From Leptolinea sp964420995 (GTDB taxonomy: Bacteria; Chloroflexota; Anaerolineae; Anaerolineales; Anaerolineaceae): DNA of 64,000 nucleotides. How positions within the stretch are numbered: position 1 is the first letter of the stretch; every line of letters begins with the position of its first letter. Location of the stretch: NCBI GenBank assembly GCA_964420995.1, contig CAYQUX010000004.1, positions 122,747-186,746 of the forward strand, written 5' to 3'. The notes beneath the pieces were generated by a model that made no database searches, was not told the origin of the DNA, and worked only from the letters and a program-made list of their open reading frames with translations. Positions 61,399 to 64,000 of this stretch are shown piece by piece. The position numbers and the translations under genes were made by a program.

Positions 61399-63615
61399 TT
61401 ACTCGAGGCCTTTGAATTCAGAGGCGGGATAGTAACCGGAGTCGATCAAGACAGCTTTGACATTGTCTTTGGTTACAGTCACAACCTCGGATTCGGTCGC
61501 GGGAACATCGATCTTGCCGTTGTTCTCTTTACCGGGGGCCACGGGGGTCTCACCCTTCAGGAAGGAAACAGCCGTGGAGATCGCATCTTTGACCAGCGTG
61601 CGGACATCCTTGAACACGGTCATCGACTGCTTGCCATCGATCACGTACTGCACGGAAGCCTTTTCGGCATCCTGGCCGGTGACATAGTAGGATTTCACAT
61701 CCTTGTCAGCGGCAAAGGTGTCGGCGATGGAGCGAGCAGTGCCATCATTCGGGGCCAGGACGAACACATCGCCCTTATCCTCCGCTTTGGCTGAGGTCAG
61801 GTTCTGTTCCGCCAGGGTCTTCGCAACGGCGAAGTCCCAGTTGGTCGTGATCTGGCCGATGATCTTGGCCTGCTCGTCGCGGGTCAGTTCGGCTTTATCC
61901 TGCAGGGCTACGGCTTCAGCAGAGTTCTTGATCACAAATGTGCCGTCCACAACCTTCGGCTGCAACACGGACCAGGCACCATTGAAGAACACGAACGCGT
62001 TGTTGTCAGAGGCGGCGCCAGCGTACAGGTACAGCGGCAGACCCTTGCCGGAACCGGCTTTGTCTACCAGGAACTGGCCCTGGGCTTTGCCAACATTGAA
62101 ACTGTTGAAGGTCGCGAAGAAGTCAACAGCGTCAGTTTCGGTGATCAGGCGGTCGTAGGCGATGACTTTCACACCGGCGGCTTTCGCTTTTTCAGCGGCG
62201 GCGGCGGCGGCTTTTCCGTCCTGCGGGCAGATGATGAGAACTTTGATGCCCTTGGCGATCAAAGCTTCAACATTCGAAGCCTCTTTGGCGGAGTCACCCT
62301 GGCTGAACAGGATCTCAACTTCATATCCGGCAGCCATGAGGGCATCTTTGAAACGGGTTTCGTCCTGTACCCAGCGGGGTTCGTCTTTGGTGGGCAGAAC
62401 AATACCAACGGCCAGCGCGCCGGCAGGAGCGGCAGGAGCGGCAGCGGCGGCATCCAGACCTGTGAATTCAGAGGCGGGATAGTAACCGGAGTCGATCAAG
62501 ACAGCTTTGACATTGTCTTTGGTTACAGTCACAACCTCGGATTCGGTCGCGGGAACATCGATCTTGCCGTTGTTCTCTTTACCGGGGGCCACGGGGGTCT
62601 CACCCTTCAGGAAGGAAACAGCCGTGGAGATCGCATCTTTGACCAGCGTGCGGACATCCTTGAACACGGTCATCGACTGCTTGCCATCGATCACGTACTG
62701 CACGGAAGCCTTTTCGGCATCCTGGCCGGTGACATAGTAGGATTTCACATCCTTGTCAGCGGCAAAGGTGTCGGCGATGGAGCGAGCAGTGCCATCATTC
62801 GGGGCCAGGACGAACACATCGCCCTTATCCTCCGCTTTGGCTGAGGTCAGGTTCTGTTCCGCCAGGGTCTTCGCAACGGCGAAGTCCCAGTTGGTCGTGA
62901 TCTGGCCGATGATCTTGGCCTGCTCGTCGCGGGTCAGTTCGGCTTTATCCTGCAGGGCTACGGCTTCAGCAGAGTTCTTGATCACAAATGTGCCGTCCAC
63001 AACCTTCGGCTGCAACACGGACCAGGCACCATTGAAGAACACGAACGCGTTGTTGTCAGAGGCGGCGCCAGCGTACAGGTACAGCGGCAGACCCTTGCCG
63101 GAACCGGCTTTGTCTACCAGGAACTGGCCCTGGGCTTTGCCAACATTGAAACTGTTGAAGGTCGCGAAGAAGTCAACAGCGTCAGTTTCGGTGATCAGGC
63201 GGTCGTAGGCGATGACTTTCACACCGGCGGCTTTCGCTTTTTCAGCGGCGGCGGCGGCGGCTTTTCCGTCCTGCGGGCAGATGATGAGAACTTTGATGCC
63301 CTTGGCGATCAAAGCTTCAACATTGGCGGCTTCTTTGGCGGAATCACCCTGGCTGAACAGGATCTCAACATCATATCCGGCAGCCTTGAGGGCGTCTTTG
63401 AAACGGGTTTCATCCTGTACCCAGCGGGGTTCGTCTTTGGTGGGCAGAACGATACCAACGGCCAGTTTACTTTCAGCCGCAGGGGCGGCCGCTTCGGCTT
63501 TGGTGGGTTCAGCGGCCGCAGGTGCAGCGGGCGCGGCGGTGGGAGTACCGCAGGCAGAAAGCACAAAGGTCAGCACCAGAACAACGCTGAGAAATGGTAA
63601 GAACTTCTTAAACAT
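61399..63615 (-). CDS. Tandem-duplicated sugar-binding lipoprotein (ChvE-like)
   Basis: A 738-residue lipoprotein: lipobox VLSAC with Cys22 and an Ala/Pro-rich stalk, then two type-1 periplasmic-binding domains (about 51-388 and 401-738) joined by an Ala/Pro linker. Each holds the ChvE-like start LAVGIVLPTKDEPRWVQDE, ICPQDGKAAAAAAEKAKAAG and IAYDRLITETDAVDFFATF. Usual family members have one domain of about 350 residues. ATG 63615 has AGGAGG upstream; an earlier frame start lacks a site. The two copies differ at few residues (KAAGYDVE/MAAGYEVE, AANVE/ASNVE). First gene of the operon; two binding sites would sit on one anchor. Confidence 0.94.
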   Translation of the reverse strand: MFKKFLPFLSVVLVLTFVLSACGTPTAAPAAPAAAEPTKAEAAAPAAESKLAVGIVLPTKDEPRWVQDETRFKDALKAAGYDVEILFSQGDSAKEAANVEALIAKGIKVLIICPQDGKAAAAAAEKAKAAGVKVIAYDRLITETDAVDFFATFNSFNVGKAQGQFLVDKAGSGKGLPLYLYAGAASDNNAFVFFNGAWSVLQPKVVDGTFVIKNSAEAVALQDKAELTRDEQAKIIGQITTNWDFAVAKTLAEQNLTSAKAEDKGDVFVLAPNDGTARSIADTFAADKDVKSYYVTGQDAEKASVQYVIDGKQSMTVFKDVRTLVKDAISTAVSFLKGETPVAPGKENNGKIDVPATESEVVTVTKDNVKAVLIDSGYYPASEFTGLDAAAAAPAAPAGALAVGIVLPTKDEPRWVQDETRFKDALMAAGYEVEILFSQGDSAKEASNVEALIAKGIKVLIICPQDGKAAAAAAEKAKAAGVKVIAYDRLITETDAVDFFATFNSFNVGKAQGQFLVDKAGSGKGLPLYLYAGAASDNNAFVFFNGAWSVLQPKVVDGTFVIKNSAEAVALQDKAELTRDEQAKIIGQITTNWDFAVAKTLAEQNLTSAKAEDKGDVFVLAPNDGTARSIADTFAADKDVKSYYVTGQDAEKASVQYVIDGKQSMTVFKDVRTLVKDAISTAVSFLKGETPVAPGKENNGKIDVPATESEVVTVTKDNVKAVLIDSGYYPASEFKGLE
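61413..62424. repeat. Intragenic tandem repeat, 1050-bp period, copy 2
   Basis: It matches 62463-63474. The first 862 bp (61413-62274) are identical as far as I can read; the remaining 150 bp hold about ten differences. Confidence 0.95.
62463..63474. repeat. Intragenic tandem repeat, 1050-bp period, copy 1
   Basis: Encodes the first binding domain. See the matching copy at 61413-62424. Confidence 0.95.
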
Positions 63616-64000
63616 GCTCTTCCTCCTAAAAAATTTGAACAATTTGGTGATCCGACACAACATTACAGCGAACTACGAGTGAAATGATCGAACAACCACC
63701 TCCTTTTTGGTTTACTACGACTGATAAAAAACAGAGGGCGTTTTCTCAGCGCATAGTGTGTATCCACATGGGAGTGTTGCTTAAAACATTGTTGCCTCCT
63801 GCAGATATTAAATCCTGCCGGAACAAAAGCAACAGATAGATATAGTCCCTTGAAGCTCTCCGGAAATTGTTTTACCTTCCAGAGATTAAATCCACTGGCT
63901 TCCGATCAGTAAAAAACAGACCAGTGCCCAGCCATAATGGTTTTTGTTTGAACAATTGGTGCGTCCGACACAACAGGTACTAACTACTTTACTACGAAAT
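63616..64000. other. Promoter region of the sugar operon, with a direct repeat
   Basis: No gene is visible to the window edge. TTTGAACAATTTGGTG at 63634-63649 and TTTGAACAATTGGTG at 63947-63961 are each followed within two bases by TCCGACACAACA. ACTACGA and ATCAGTAAAAAACAGA/CTGATAAAAAACAGA also recur. The promoter must be here but no confident -35/-10 pair was picked. Confidence 0.5.

Noticed and set aside
60865..61794. 309-residue open frame on the plus strand across the ABC ATPase and binding-protein genes
   Set aside because: It is antisense to two clearly conserved genes and the gap between them, with no ribosome-binding site or family resemblance.
61399..63615. Assembly artefact as the cause of the doubled binding protein
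   Set aside because: Not excluded, but less likely: the copies differ at about ten bases, the junction is in frame and it has its own linker sequence.

Overview
The window is about 53-55% GC by eye and densely coded. It most resembles a Chloroflexota genome of the Anaerolineae type. That is an inference from its lipoproteins with long Thr/Pro-rich linkers and no outer-membrane genes, large multi-PAS c-di-GMP proteins, small zinc-ribbon membrane proteins, a GH94 phosphorylase and several sugar uptake systems. No rRNA, tRNA or CRISPR array was seen.

Layout. 0-6.4 kb: a chemoreceptor with two membrane segments and sugar-binding-protein-like lobes on its cytoplasmic side, a V4R-like protein, a methyltransferase, an AraC/GyrI regulator, a VOC protein and an RNase H-like protein. 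6.6-11.8 kb: a divergent pair, a response-regulator diguanylate cyclase and an HD-GYP phosphodiesterase. 11.9-18.5 kb: an orphan tyrosine recombinase, a DJ-1/PfpI protein, a zinc-ribbon membrane protein, a short malic enzyme, and a polyferredoxin with a membrane-anchored partner. 18.6-22.7 kb: a four-gene operon for an ABC-2 exporter and a NarL-type two-component system. 23.2-30.2 kb: PTS enzyme I, a RAYT transposase between two perfect 28-bp palindromes, a GH94 phosphorylase, a zinc-ribbon membrane protein and an orphan OmpR-type regulator. 30.4-31.1 kb: a PIN/Phd toxin-antitoxin pair.

31.2-36.7 kb is the most unusual locus. A LacI regulator with an 18-bp operator at its own promoter precedes a B12-binding/glutamate-mutase-like fusion, an octopine-dehydrogenase-family protein translationally coupled to it, and an asparagine-synthetase-like protein whose glutaminase nucleophile is Ala instead of Cys. 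I know of no described pathway with this combination. 37.5-41.1 kb: an ascorbate-type PTS operon (IIC, IIB, a 29-residue membrane peptide, IIA) led by a GntR-UTRA regulator fused to a IIA domain; the enzyme I at 23-25 kb could feed it.

41.3-53.9 kb: a Lon-N-domain protein, a giant fusion of a secreted metallopeptidase with a family-5 peptide-binding protein, and a minus-strand cluster (two paralogous SGNH-like lipoproteins, an MBL hydrolase, an acyl carrier protein, a fatty-acyl-AMP ligase). A 2-kb array of about 270-bp repeats carrying a DUF559 gene lies between the carrier protein and the ligase. 54.5-58.5 kb: a 7TM-PAS-PocR-GGDEF protein and an autoregulated XRE/membrane-protein pair. 58.6-63.6 kb: a monosaccharide ABC operon whose binding protein is an in-frame tandem duplication, 862 bp of which is identical between copies.

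Themes: carbohydrate sensing and uptake (chemoreceptor, PTS, ABC, GH94, LacI/GntR), c-di-GMP signalling, and several domain fusions or substitutions that depart from the textbook families.
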